Assembly (NCBI RefSeq): GCF_001908235.1
Contig: NZ_LGHK01000148.1
Coordinates: 1 to 37,977, forward strand
DNA from: Bradyrhizobium sp. NAS96.2
GTDB taxonomy: Bacteria; Pseudomonadota; Alphaproteobacteria; Rhizobiales; Xanthobacteraceae
Length of the DNA: 37,977 bases
Direction of reading: 5' to 3'
Shown here piece after piece: positions 8,059 to 15,449 of this stretch (position 1 is the first letter of the stretch; each line of letters begins with the position of its first letter). Both the position numbers and the translations under genes were made by a program. The notes under the pieces are model-generated. The model saw only the letters and a list, made by a program, of their open reading frames with translations. It was not told the DNA's origin and ran no database searches.

Positions 8059-8473
8059 TCACGGCTCCTGCCTTTGTCCTGCCGGTGCATCGACGAGGAA
8101 TGCCTCATCCACCGGCACGCCGAGCGCGGTAACCAGCCGGTTGGTCTCGGCCGCCATGCCGACGATTGCCAGCATCTCGTGATATTCGGCGTCGGTCATG
8201 CCCTTGGCGCGGGCGGCCGCGGTGTGGGAGTGAATGCAGTAGCTGCAGCCATGCGCCACAGAGACCGCGACGTAGAGCATTTCCTTGACCTTCGGATCGA
8301 GCGCACCCGGCGCCATCACCTCCTTGATGCTCTCCCAGGTCCGCCGCAGCGTCTTCGGATCATGCGCGAGCGCGCGCCAGAAATTGTTGATGAAGTCCGA
8401 ATTTCGCGTCTTGCGGATGTCGTCGAAGACGGCGCGCGCCTCGGCCGAGAGTTCGTTGCTTTACGGTGGCCAT
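8059..8473 (-). pseudogene. Carboxymuconolactone decarboxylase / AhpD-like gene with an N-terminal frameshift
   Basis: The minus strand encodes a carboxymuconolactone decarboxylase-family protein with the redox motif GCSYCIHSH. The conserved frame is open from the stop at 8059 back to 8460, but a TAA at 8461-8463 cuts it off. In the next frame a good ATG at 8473 starts MATVK and would join the conserved frame (NELSAEARAVFDDIRK...) if one base near 8458-8461 were removed. Only 86 residues can be made from the internal GTG at 8319. A real frameshift or a sequencing error would both give this. When intact, such proteins act as small thiol-based peroxidases or decarboxylases. It lies next to the transglutaminase gene on the same strand. 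Confidence 0.75.
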
Positions 8474-8525
8474 GGTGTGTCCCGATGGTTCGGATGTGAG
8501 GTGACAGCGATCATCGCACCTTGGC

Positions 8526-8609
8526 CGTCATTGCGAGGAGCGAAGCGACGAAGCAATCCATGCCTCGGCACGCGGCCAGATGGATTGCTTCGCTGCGCTC
8601 GCAATGACG
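8526..8609. repeat. Palindromic intergenic repeat, family A, copy 1
   Basis: Imperfect inverted arms flank a loop of about 20 bases. The right arm (8581-8609, from TGGATTGCTTCGCTGCG to the tip CAATGACG) pairs with the left arm (8526-8560), which carries a few extra bases. A second copy at 13582-13668 has the arms exchanged. The element sits between the stop of the transglutaminase gene and the broken decarboxylase gene. Such elements are dispersed in Bradyrhizobium/Rhodopseudomonas-type genomes and can fold in RNA or DNA. Confidence 0.85.
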
Positions 8610-8628
8610 GGCGCCGAGAGAGTGCGGC

Positions 8629-9471
8629 CTATGACTGCGTCTGGCTCTGCCACTGCCCGGGGCGTCCGGCCTGGTCGACCTTGACAGCGACCGTCAGCGT
8701 CTCGTTGCCGCCGCCATAGCGGGTGCCGCGGACGGGAGCGGCGCCGAGATAATCAAGGCCGATCGCGACGCGGGCGTGGGCGTCGGTGGTGCAGATGCCG
8801 TTGGCGGCGTCGAAGCCGACCCAGCCGAGGTCAGGCACGAAGGCCTCGGCCCAGGCGTGGCCGGCCTGCTGGTTGACCATGCCGTCGGAGCGCAGGAAGT
8901 GGCCGGAGACGAACCGCGCCGGAACGCCGCCGGCGCGCGCGCAGGCGATCAGGATGTGCGCGTAGTCCTGGCAGACCCCGCGCTTCAGCGCGAACGCCTC
9001 GGAGGCCGAGGTGGCGCTGTTGGTCGGGTCCTCGTCGAAGGTCATGTGCTCGTAGATCTGCACCATCAGCGCGTGCAGGAAGCCGAGCACGTCGCTGCCG
9101 GCCTCCGCGCGCAGCTCGCGCACGATACTCGTCATCGCCGGGCTGAGGTCGGTCAGCGGCGTGGCACGCAGGAACAGGCTCGGCGGAAACCGCTCGTCGC
9201 TGCCCTTCAGCACCCCACCGGTGTCCTGGGTCTCGACCAGGCCCTCGCAATGGATGGTGAGGTCGCTGATCGAACCATGCGTCAGCACATGGGTGACGTT
9301 GCCGAAGGCATCCTCATGGGTATCGAGCCGGGAATCGGTCGAGACGTCGATCTGCCAATCCGCGACATACTGGCCGTCATGGCTGCCCGGCGTCATCCGC
9401 AGAATCTGGATCACGCCCGAGGCCGCCGGCTCGTAGCGATAGGTGGTGGTGTGGGCTATCCGCAGGCGCAT
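8629..9471 (-). CDS. Transglutaminase-like cysteine peptidase of the Anbu / alpha-E cluster
   Basis: This 280-residue protein starts MRLRIAHTTTYRYEP, the beta-rich N-terminal domain typical of bacterial transglutaminase-like proteins. The core follows with the catalytic triad Cys167 (RGVCQDYAH), His205 (AGHAWAEAF) and Asp221 (GFDAANG). The family is predicted to cleave or form amide bonds, and no signal peptide is present, so it should act in the cytoplasm. It lies downstream of the alpha-E and ATP-grasp genes on the same strand, the usual order in this conserved cluster. The gap to alpha-E (208 bases) is filled by a multi-hairpin repeat that could uncouple expression. Family membership is firm; the substrate is unknown. 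Confidence 0.92.
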   Translation of the reverse strand: MRLRIAHTTTYRYEPAASGVIQILRMTPGSHDGQYVADWQIDVSTDSRLDTHEDAFGNVTHVLTHGSISDLTIHCEGLVETQDTGGVLKGSDERFPPSLFLRATPLTDLSPAMTSIVRELRAEAGSDVLGFLHALMVQIYEHMTFDEDPTNSATSASEAFALKRGVCQDYAHILIACARAGGVPARFVSGHFLRSDGMVNQQAGHAWAEAFVPDLGWVGFDAANGICTTDAHARVAIGLDYLGAAPVRGTRYGGGNETLTVAVKVDQAGRPGQWQSQTQS

Positions 9472-9512
9472 GTGCGTTCCAGTAGGTCAGATCAGAGCTG
9501 GCCGCAACGGGA

Positions 9513-9645
9513 TTTTACCTCTCCCATAGGGAGAGGTCGAATTGCGAAAGCAATTCGGGTGAGGGGGCAAGGTCCCTCGATAGACCGAATTCCCTCACCC
9601 GGATCGCAAAACGCGATCCGACCTCTCCCTTCGGGAGAGGTAAAG
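9513..9645. repeat. Multi-hairpin intergenic repeat, family B
   Basis: A nested palindromic element with at least four local hairpins: ACCTCTCCC-ATA-GGGAGAGGT (9517-9537), a CGAATTGC/GCAATTCG stem, CGGATCGC/GCGATCCG (about 9600-9620), and ACCTCTCCC-TTC-GGGAGAGGT (9621-9641). GGTGAGGG near 9559-9566 also pairs with CCCTCACC near 9592-9599. The outermost bases TTTACCTC and GAGGTAAA pair as well. It lies between the alpha-E and transglutaminase genes. Confidence 0.85.
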
Positions 9646-9679
9646 ACAGTGCCCGCGGACGGCGCCGATTTCTTTTCCT

Positions 9680-10624
9680 CTAGATCAGATACTGCTTGGT
9701 GATGATCTCACCCAGCCTTGAGTTATCCGCGATGAATTCCTGGATGAACTCGTGCACGCCATGCTGGAAGATATCGTCCATATGGCTGTGCTCGAGCCGG
9801 TTCCTGATGCCGCGGGCGTGACGCTGCGACGCTCCCTGGCGGCCATAGGCGACGCCGATCTGGTCCAGATTGCGCACCAGATTGCTGTAGCAGCTGGCAA
9901 GCGAGCGCGGCAGCGTGTCGTTGAGGATGAGGAGGTCGGCGATCAGCCAGGGTTTCAGGGTTTCCCGGTAGACCCAGTGATAGGCGGTTGTCGCCGACAC
10001 CGAGCGCAGGATCGAGGTCCACTGGTAGTAATCCAGCGGGCCGCCGACGTGCTCTTCCTCGGGCAGCAGCATGTGATACTTCACGTCGAGAATGCGGGCG
10101 GTGTTGTCGGCGCGCTCGAGGTGGACGCCGAGCCGCGAGAACCAGTAGGCGTCGTTGCGCAGCATCGTCCGGTAGGCCGAGCCGTCGAAGCGCAGCGAGG
10201 TCTCCTGCACGAAGCGCAGGAATTTCGCCAGCTCCTCGCGGTTGGCGGGCCCCTTGTTCCAGACCGCCTGCAGCTCGATCCATGCCGAGTTGATGGTGTC
10301 CCACATCTCCGAGGTCAGCGCTGTGCGCACCGAGCGCGAATTGAGCCGGGCCGCTTCGATGCAGTTCTTGATCGAGGAGGGGTTCTCCGACGAGAAGGAA
10401 AGGTACTCGACGACGTTTCGCTCGTTGGCTTCTTCGTAATGGTCATAGAAGGCCGCGCCGACCCCTGCGGTGAGCAGTGCGGAATCCCACTCATTGGTCT
10501 TGCCGATATAGGCCGCGGGCAGCGCGGTGACGCGGAGTGTGGCGTCGATCGTGCGCGCAAGATACTCGGCGCGTTCGACATAGCGGGCCAGCCAGAACAG
10601 GTTTTCAGCGGTGCGCGACAGCAT
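9680..10624 (-). CDS. Alpha-E domain-containing protein
   Basis: This 314-residue, mostly helical protein belongs to the alpha-E family and starts MLSRTAENLFWLARYVERAEYLAR, the diagnostic N-terminus. Further family text includes LRNDAYWFSRLGVHLERADNTARILD in the middle and PRSLASC near residue 245. It has no known catalytic motif. The family occurs with circularly permuted ATP-grasp and transglutaminase proteins and is predicted to work with them in making or handling a peptide modification. The gene lies 8 bases after the ATP-grasp stop, so the two are almost certainly cotranscribed and translationally linked. The fold and context calls are firm; the biochemical role is open. Confidence 0.93.
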   Translation of the reverse strand: MLSRTAENLFWLARYVERAEYLARTIDATLRVTALPAAYIGKTNEWDSALLTAGVGAAFYDHYEEANERNVVEYLSFSSENPSSIKNCIEAARLNSRSVRTALTSEMWDTINSAWIELQAVWNKGPANREELAKFLRFVQETSLRFDGSAYRTMLRNDAYWFSRLGVHLERADNTARILDVKYHMLLPEEEHVGGPLDYYQWTSILRSVSATTAYHWVYRETLKPWLIADLLILNDTLPRSLASCYSNLVRNLDQIGVAYGRQGASQRHARGIRNRLEHSHMDDIFQHGVHEFIQEFIADNSRLGEIITKQYLI

Positions 10625-10632
10625 GCTTTCAA

Positions 10633-12051
10633 CTACTCGCTCAGTATCCAGGTGTCCTTGGTGCCGCCGCCCTGGCTCGAATTGACCACGAGCGAGCCTT
10701 CCTTCAACGCCACCCGTGTCAGTCCGCCGGGCACGATGGTGGTGTGGCTGGAGCCGGTCAGCACGAACGGGCGGAGGTCGACATGGCGCGGCGCCAGGCC
10801 CTTGTCGGTGCAGGTCGGGCAGGTCGACAGCGCCAGCGTCGGCTGGGCGATGAAGCCCTCCGGCTCGCGTTTCAGCTTGTCGCGGAACGCCTCGATCGTC
10901 GCCTTGGTGGCGGCGGGGCCAATCAGCATGCCGTAGCCGCCCGAGCCGTGCACCTCCTTGACGACGAGGTCGGCGAGGTTGTCGAGTACGTAGGACAGAT
11001 CCTGTGGTTCGCGGCAGCGCCAGGTCTGCACGTTCTTCAGGATCGGCTCCTCGCTGAGGTAGAACTTCACGATGTCAGGCATGTAGGAGTAGATCGCCTT
11101 GTCGTCGGCGATGCCGGTGCCGACCGCGTTGGCGAGCGTGATGTTGCCGGCCGCATAGGCCGACATCAGGCCGGGGACGCCGAGCGCGGAATCCGGACGG
11201 AAGGTGAGGGGATCGAGGAAGTCGTCGTCGACGCGGCGATAGATCACGTCGACCCGCTTCAGCCCCTCGGTGGTGCGCATGAACACCTCGTCGTTCTTGA
11301 CGATGAGGTCGCGCCCCTCCACCAGCTCGATGCCGAGCTTGTCGGCGAGGAACGAGTGCTCGTAATAGGCCGAGTTGTAGACGCCGGGCGTCATCAGCGC
11401 GACCGTCGGCTCGGCGGAAGCGTTGTGCGGCGCCACCGACCGCAGCGCCGACAACAGTTCGTCCGGATAGCGTTCGACCGGCGCGACGCGGTGACGCGAA
11501 AACAGGTCCGGAAACAGCCGCATCATGATCTCGCGGTTTTCCAGCATGTAGGAAACGCCGGAGGGCGTGCGCGCATTGTCCTCCAGCACGATGAAATTGT
11601 CCGGATCGGTGCGGATGATGTCGATGCCGGCGATGTGGACGTAGATGTCGTGCGGCACGTCCTGGCCGTTCATCTCCGGCCGGAACACCGGGTTCTGGAA
11701 GATCAGGTCTTCGGGGATGACGTTGGCGCGCAGGATGTCGCGGCCGTGATAGATGTCCTTGAGGAACATGTTGAGCGCGAGCACGCGCTGCTTCAGGCCC
11801 TTCTCCAGCAGCGTCCACTCGGTCGCGGACATGATGCGGGGGATGACGTCGAACGGGATCAGCCGCTCCTGGGCTTCGGAATCGCCGTAGACCGCGAAGG
11901 TGATGCCGATCCGGCGGAACAAGAGCTCCGCTTCCTGGCGCCGATATTCGAGCGCATCCGGCGGCGTCTCTTTGAGCCAGCGGGAGAGCTCCTGGTAGGC
12001 CGGGCGAAGGTCCTCGCCGAGGCCGTTCATCTCATCGAACGCGATTGCCAT
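10633..12051 (-). CDS. Circularly permuted type 2 ATP-grasp protein
   Basis: This is a 472-residue ATP-grasp ligase of the circularly permuted type 2 group (a COG2308-like family). Recognisable stretches include VLEDNARTPSGVSYMLENR in the middle and VKEVHGSGGYGMLIGP, which resembles the nucleotide-binding loop. It should activate a carboxylate with ATP and form an amide bond, and is predicted to act with alpha-E and transglutaminase partners. I start at the ATG at 12051 (MAIAFDEMNGLG), which gives the usual family length; an upstream in-frame start at 12246 adds 65 unconserved residues. It is the first gene of the minus-strand operon continuing to alpha-E, and diverges from the CinA-type gene across 237 bases. 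Confidence 0.92.
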   Translation of the reverse strand: MAIAFDEMNGLGEDLRPAYQELSRWLKETPPDALEYRRQEAELLFRRIGITFAVYGDSEAQERLIPFDVIPRIMSATEWTLLEKGLKQRVLALNMFLKDIYHGRDILRANVIPEDLIFQNPVFRPEMNGQDVPHDIYVHIAGIDIIRTDPDNFIVLEDNARTPSGVSYMLENREIMMRLFPDLFSRHRVAPVERYPDELLSALRSVAPHNASAEPTVALMTPGVYNSAYYEHSFLADKLGIELVEGRDLIVKNDEVFMRTTEGLKRVDVIYRRVDDDFLDPLTFRPDSALGVPGLMSAYAAGNITLANAVGTGIADDKAIYSYMPDIVKFYLSEEPILKNVQTWRCREPQDLSYVLDNLADLVVKEVHGSGGYGMLIGPAATKATIEAFRDKLKREPEGFIAQPTLALSTCPTCTDKGLAPRHVDLRPFVLTGSSHTTIVPGGLTRVALKEGSLVVNSSQGGGTKDTWILSE

Positions 12052-12288
12052 ATATCCCGACTGCCCTCCCAAGCCATGTGACACAGTGCATGACTTGATG
12101 GGATGGTAGCAAGGGGCGGGCCAGCGCGATATGCATTGGCGTGCGGCATTTGCTAGGGATAGCCAGGAAGGCCTGCCCGAAAAACCGGCTGAGGTCTGCT
12201 TAATTCGGCGGCAAAACCCCGTGACATCAAGGCATTGGATCGGCAATGTCAGGGGATCAAGTTAGGGCAAGTGTTAGGGAATGAGACC

Positions 12289-13041
12289 ATGAGCGAGATC
12301 GTCACGGCGGGGATATTGGTGATCGGCGACGAGATCCTGTCCGGCCGGACCAAGGACAAGAATATCGGCTTCATCGCCGAATACCTGACCAATATCGGCA
12401 TCGACCTGAAGGAGGTCCGCGTCGTCGCCGACGACGAGGCCGACATCGTCGCCGCCCTTGATGCGCTGCGGCATAGGTACACCTACGTGTTCACGACAGG
12501 CGGCATCGGGCCGACCCATGACGACATCACCGCCGACAGTGTGGCCAAGGCGTTCGGGGTCGATATTCACCATCACCCTGACGTGGTGGCGCGGTTCAGG
12601 GAGCGCTGGAGCGAGCAGGACCTCAACGAGGCGCGGCTGCGGATGGCCCGGGTGCCGGATGGTGCCGAACTGATCCAGAGCGCGACCATCCTGGCGCCGG
12701 GCTTCAAGCTCGGCAATGTCATCGTGATGGCCGGCATCCCCACCATCATGCAGGCAATGATGGACATCGTGGCGCCGACGCTGAAGTCGGGCGTGCGGAT
12801 GCTGTCCGACTCGGTGCGCGCCGACGCGCGGGAGGGCGACATCGGCGGCCCGCTGCGGGCGATCGCGGAAGCCAACCCCGACACCATCATCGGCAGCTAT
12901 CCGTTCCAGGACGAGAACCAGAAGCCGAACACCAATCTGGTGGTCCGCTCACGCGATCCGGAGAAGCTTGCCGCCGCGATGGCCGCAGTAAAAGAGATGT
13001 TGAAGCAGGTACAGGCCGCGCAGAAGAAGCCGGCGGGTTGA
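12289..13041 (+). CDS. CinA-type molybdopterin-binding (MoCF) domain protein
   Basis: This is a 250-residue single-domain protein of the competence/damage-inducible CinA N-terminal family. It opens with TAGILVIGDEILSGRTKDKN and carries TTGGIGPTHDDITADS near residues 66-81, the MoCF signature loop. Full CinA proteins are about 400 residues with a C-terminal nicotinamide-nucleotide amidase domain, which is absent here. Relatives of the N-terminal half have ADP-ribose pyrophosphatase activity, so nucleotide repair is likely. The ATG at 12289 has AGGGA upstream; an in-frame ATG at 12235 lies before it but lacks this. It is 6 bases upstream of the phosphoribosyltransferase gene, so the pair forms an operon. 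Confidence 0.88.
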   Translation: MSEIVTAGILVIGDEILSGRTKDKNIGFIAEYLTNIGIDLKEVRVVADDEADIVAALDALRHRYTYVFTTGGIGPTHDDITADSVAKAFGVDIHHHPDVVARFRERWSEQDLNEARLRMARVPDGAELIQSATILAPGFKLGNVIVMAGIPTIMQAMMDIVAPTLKSGVRMLSDSVRADAREGDIGGPLRAIAEANPDTIIGSYPFQDENQKPNTNLVVRSRDPEKLAAAMAAVKEMLKQVQAAQKKPAG

Positions 13042-13047
13042 GACGAT

Positions 13048-13575
13048 ATGGTCGAGAAAAATTCTGAACCGAATGCGCAGGATCGGGCCGGCAGGCCGTT
13101 CCCGGTCTCGTGGGATCAATTCCACCGGGATTGCCGGGCGTTGACCTGGCGGCTCAATGAAGTCGGCCCGTTCCATGCGGTGATCGCGATCACCCGCGGC
13201 GGGCTGGTGCCGGCGGCGATCGTGGCGCGCGAGCTCGGCTTGCGGGTCATCGATACCGTCTGCATCGCCAGCTACGACCATGACAAGCAGGGCGACCTGA
13301 AGGTGCTCAAGGGCATTTCGGAGCAGACCGCCAAGCTCGGCGGCGGCACCGGCAAAGGACTCTTGATCGTCGACGACCTCGTCGACACCGGCAAGACTGG
13401 CAAGATGGTGCGCGAGATGCTGCCCGACGCGCATTTCGCAACGGTCTACGCCAAGCCCAAGGGACGGCCGCTGGTCGACACCTACATCACCGAGGTGTCG
13501 CAGGACACCTGGATCTTCTTTCCGTGGGACACCGCGCTGTCGTTCCAGCCGCCGATCCGCGACGGGGCTGCGTGA
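13048..13575 (+). CDS. gpt: Xanthine phosphoribosyltransferase
   Basis: This 175-residue type I phosphoribosyltransferase contains the PRPP-binding motif LLIVDDLVDTGKT at residues 105-117 and the early ITRGGLVPAA loop at 48-57. C-terminal WIFFPWD is typical of Gpt proteins, where aromatic residues contact the purine. It would convert xanthine, guanine or hypoxanthine plus PRPP to the nucleotide in purine salvage, in the cytoplasm. The N-terminus is about 15 residues longer than the E. coli enzyme. It follows the MoCF gene by 6 bases, and both could act on nucleotides. A palindromic repeat lies directly after the stop and may serve as the transcript end. Confidence 0.92.
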   Translation: MVEKNSEPNAQDRAGRPFPVSWDQFHRDCRALTWRLNEVGPFHAVIAITRGGLVPAAIVARELGLRVIDTVCIASYDHDKQGDLKVLKGISEQTAKLGGGTGKGLLIVDDLVDTGKTGKMVREMLPDAHFATVYAKPKGRPLVDTYITEVSQDTWIFFPWDTALSFQPPIRDGAA

Positions 13576-13581
13576 GGTAGC

Positions 13582-13668
13582 CGTCATTGCGAGCGCAGCG
13601 AAGCAATCCATGCCTCCCCATATGCGGTACGATGGATTGCTTCGTCGCTTACGCTCCTCGCAATGACG
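13582..13668. repeat. Palindromic intergenic repeat, family A, copy 2
   Basis: The left arm (13582-13610) is the exact reverse complement of the right arm of copy 1 (8581-8609). The right arm (13633-13668) is nearly the reverse complement of the left arm of copy 1, including its extra bases. The copy is therefore inverted relative to copy 1. It starts 7 bases after the gpt stop and ends 21 bases before the next start. Confidence 0.88.
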
Positions 13669-13688
13669 ATCGTGGTTAGATCTGTGCC

Positions 13689-14312
13689 ATGCCCCTGCAA
13701 AACCGCGTCACTCCCACCGGCGACATCATTGCTACCGACCATCGCGGCACCTTCACCGGCAATCGCGGCATCATCCACGATCCCGCGACGCGGACGCTGC
13801 TCAACAAGCGCTGGTCGTCGCCGGCATGGCTCACCTGCGTCTGCGAGTTCAGGGGGCGGCGGCGCGAGGTGATGCGCCGGCAGAGCTGGACCGAGCTGTT
13901 CTTCCTTGACGAAGCCACCGCGTTCGCGGCCGGGCACCGGCCCTGCTTCTACTGCCGCCGCGACGACGCCAACCGGTTTCGCGCCGCCTGGGAGCAAGGC
14001 AACGGCACGAGAGATCTCAGCGCCAAGGCGATGGATGCGGTGCTGCATGCCGAGCGGCTCGACCGCGGCAAGAAGCGGCTGCATCCGCCGCCGCTGCTTT
14101 TGAGCGAATTGCCCGACGGGACAATGCTGCAGGCGGGAGGGGCGAGCTACCTCGTCGCTAACGGCAAAACGTTGCGCTGGTCGTTCGCCGGCTACGACCG
14201 GGTTGATGCGACTGCGCCCGCGATGCTGCTGACGCCGCCGTCGACGGTCCGCGCGTTTCAATCCGGCTATCGGCCGGTACTGCATCCGAGCGCGGCGGCC
14301 GCGCTCGGCTGA
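13689..14312 (+). CDS. Conserved-looking protein of unknown function with a CxxC pair
   Basis: I do not recognise a named family for this 207-residue protein. It reads as a genuine soluble protein, with no signal peptide or membrane segment. The N-terminal half contains PTGDIIATDHRGTFTGNRG and SSPAWLTCVCEF. Residues 79-86 hold GHRPCFYC, so a Cys-x-x-Cys pair with a preceding His could bind metal, helped by the CVC pair near residue 55. The last third contains a segment about generating a small beta domain (MLQAGGASYLVANGKTLRW). The start ATG at 13689 has no good ribosome binding site, perhaps because the repeat upstream reshaped the leader. It converges with the MetE-like gene, leaving only 16 bases between stops. 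Confidence 0.72.
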   Translation: MPLQNRVTPTGDIIATDHRGTFTGNRGIIHDPATRTLLNKRWSSPAWLTCVCEFRGRRREVMRRQSWTELFFLDEATAFAAGHRPCFYCRRDDANRFRAAWEQGNGTRDLSAKAMDAVLHAERLDRGKKRLHPPPLLLSELPDGTMLQAGGASYLVANGKTLRWSFAGYDRVDATAPAMLLTPPSTVRAFQSGYRPVLHPSAAAALG

Positions 14313-14328
14313 TCCGCCGGCGCTGCGC

Positions 14329-15351
14329 TTACGCCAGCCGCTGCCGCGCCAGTTTTGCACCATCCCCGAGCGCGATCAGCTTGGCTTCGGCGATGTCGCG
14401 CCGCATCGGCGCCATGCCGCAATTGGTGGTCGCGATGATATTGCCCTTCGGCACGTGCTTTGCGACCGCCTCGATCACCTTGACGACATCTTCCGCAGTC
14501 TCGACCTCGTCGCTGGCGACGTCGATCACGCCGGCCTGTACGATCTTGCCGGGCAGTGCGGCGAGCAGCTCGATCGGCACTTTCGAGTTGCGGCACTCGA
14601 TCGCGACCTGCTGGATCGTGCTCTTGTCGATGACCGGGAAGGTCTCTTCATATTGCCGCCACTCGCCGCCGAGCGTCTCTTTCCAGTCGGTGTTGGCCTT
14701 GATGCCGTAGCCGTAGCAGATGTGCACGGCGGTGGCGCAGGTGAGACCCTCGGCGGCGCGCTCCAGCGCCTTGATGCCCCAGTCGCGCACCTGGTCCATG
14801 TAGACGTTGAAGGCAGGCTCGTCGAACTGGATCATGTCGACGCCGTCGGCCTGCAACGCCTTCGCCTCCTGGTTCAACAGCTCCGCGAAAGCGAACGCCA
14901 TCTTGACGCGGTCGCCGTAATATTGGTCGGCGATGGTATCGATGATCGTCATCGGACCGGGCAGGGTGAATTTCAGTTTGTTTTTGGTGTGGGCCCGCGC
15001 GGCCCGCGCCTCGCCCTCGTGGACGCGTCCCTTGAGCTGCAGCGGCGCGACCACCTGCGGCACCATCGCCTTATAGCGATCCTTGCGGATGCCCATCTCG
15101 ACCTTGTGGGCGAAGTCGATGCCCTCGATCCGCTCCAGGAAACCGTGCACGAAATGCTGGCGCGCCTGTTCGCCCTCGGTGACGATGTCGACGCCGGCAT
15201 CCTCCTGCAGCTTGACCGCAAGCACCGTGGCATCGCGCTTGGCGCGGGCGAGCTCGGCGCCTTCGGATTTCCAGGGTGCCCACAGCATGTTCGGCTCGGC
15301 GAGCCATTCCGGCTTCGGCAGGGAGCCTGCGATCGTGGTTGGAAACAGCAT
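14329..15351 (-). CDS. MetE C-terminal-like, cobalamin-independent methionine synthase II family protein
   Basis: At 340 residues this is about half the length of MetE and corresponds to its catalytic C-terminal barrel. The zinc ligands are visible: His210 and Cys212 (VHICYG), Glu252 (IEC) and Cys311 (TNCGM). IQFDEPAFNVYM (175-186) is the conserved substrate-side loop. It should transfer a methyl group to a thiol such as homocysteine, but short homologues may use other methyl donors than folylglutamate. I start at the ATG at 15351, which has GGGAGG six bases upstream; an in-frame ATG at 15393 lacks a site. It is transcribed divergently from the GST gene across 98 bases. Confidence 0.88.
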   Translation of the reverse strand: MLFPTTIAGSLPKPEWLAEPNMLWAPWKSEGAELARAKRDATVLAVKLQEDAGVDIVTEGEQARQHFVHGFLERIEGIDFAHKVEMGIRKDRYKAMVPQVVAPLQLKGRVHEGEARAARAHTKNKLKFTLPGPMTIIDTIADQYYGDRVKMAFAFAELLNQEAKALQADGVDMIQFDEPAFNVYMDQVRDWGIKALERAAEGLTCATAVHICYGYGIKANTDWKETLGGEWRQYEETFPVIDKSTIQQVAIECRNSKVPIELLAALPGKIVQAGVIDVASDEVETAEDVVKVIEAVAKHVPKGNIIATTNCGMAPMRRDIAEAKLIALGDGAKLARQRLA

Positions 15352-15449
15352 GGGTGCCTCCCGATGGGTTCCGATTGAGCGCCTGTGTGCCATGTCCTAG
15401 AGTGGACGTACAGAACAACAAAAGTCTTTGTGATGGGGAATAGACGCCG

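Noticed and set aside
10537..12081. Plus-strand frame of 514 codons
   Set aside because: It is antisense to the ATP-grasp gene and has no recognisable domain.
8526..13668. CRISPR or insertion-sequence interpretation of the repeats
   Set aside because: The repeats are palindromes of 60-130 bases without regular spacing, spacers, transposase genes or target duplications.
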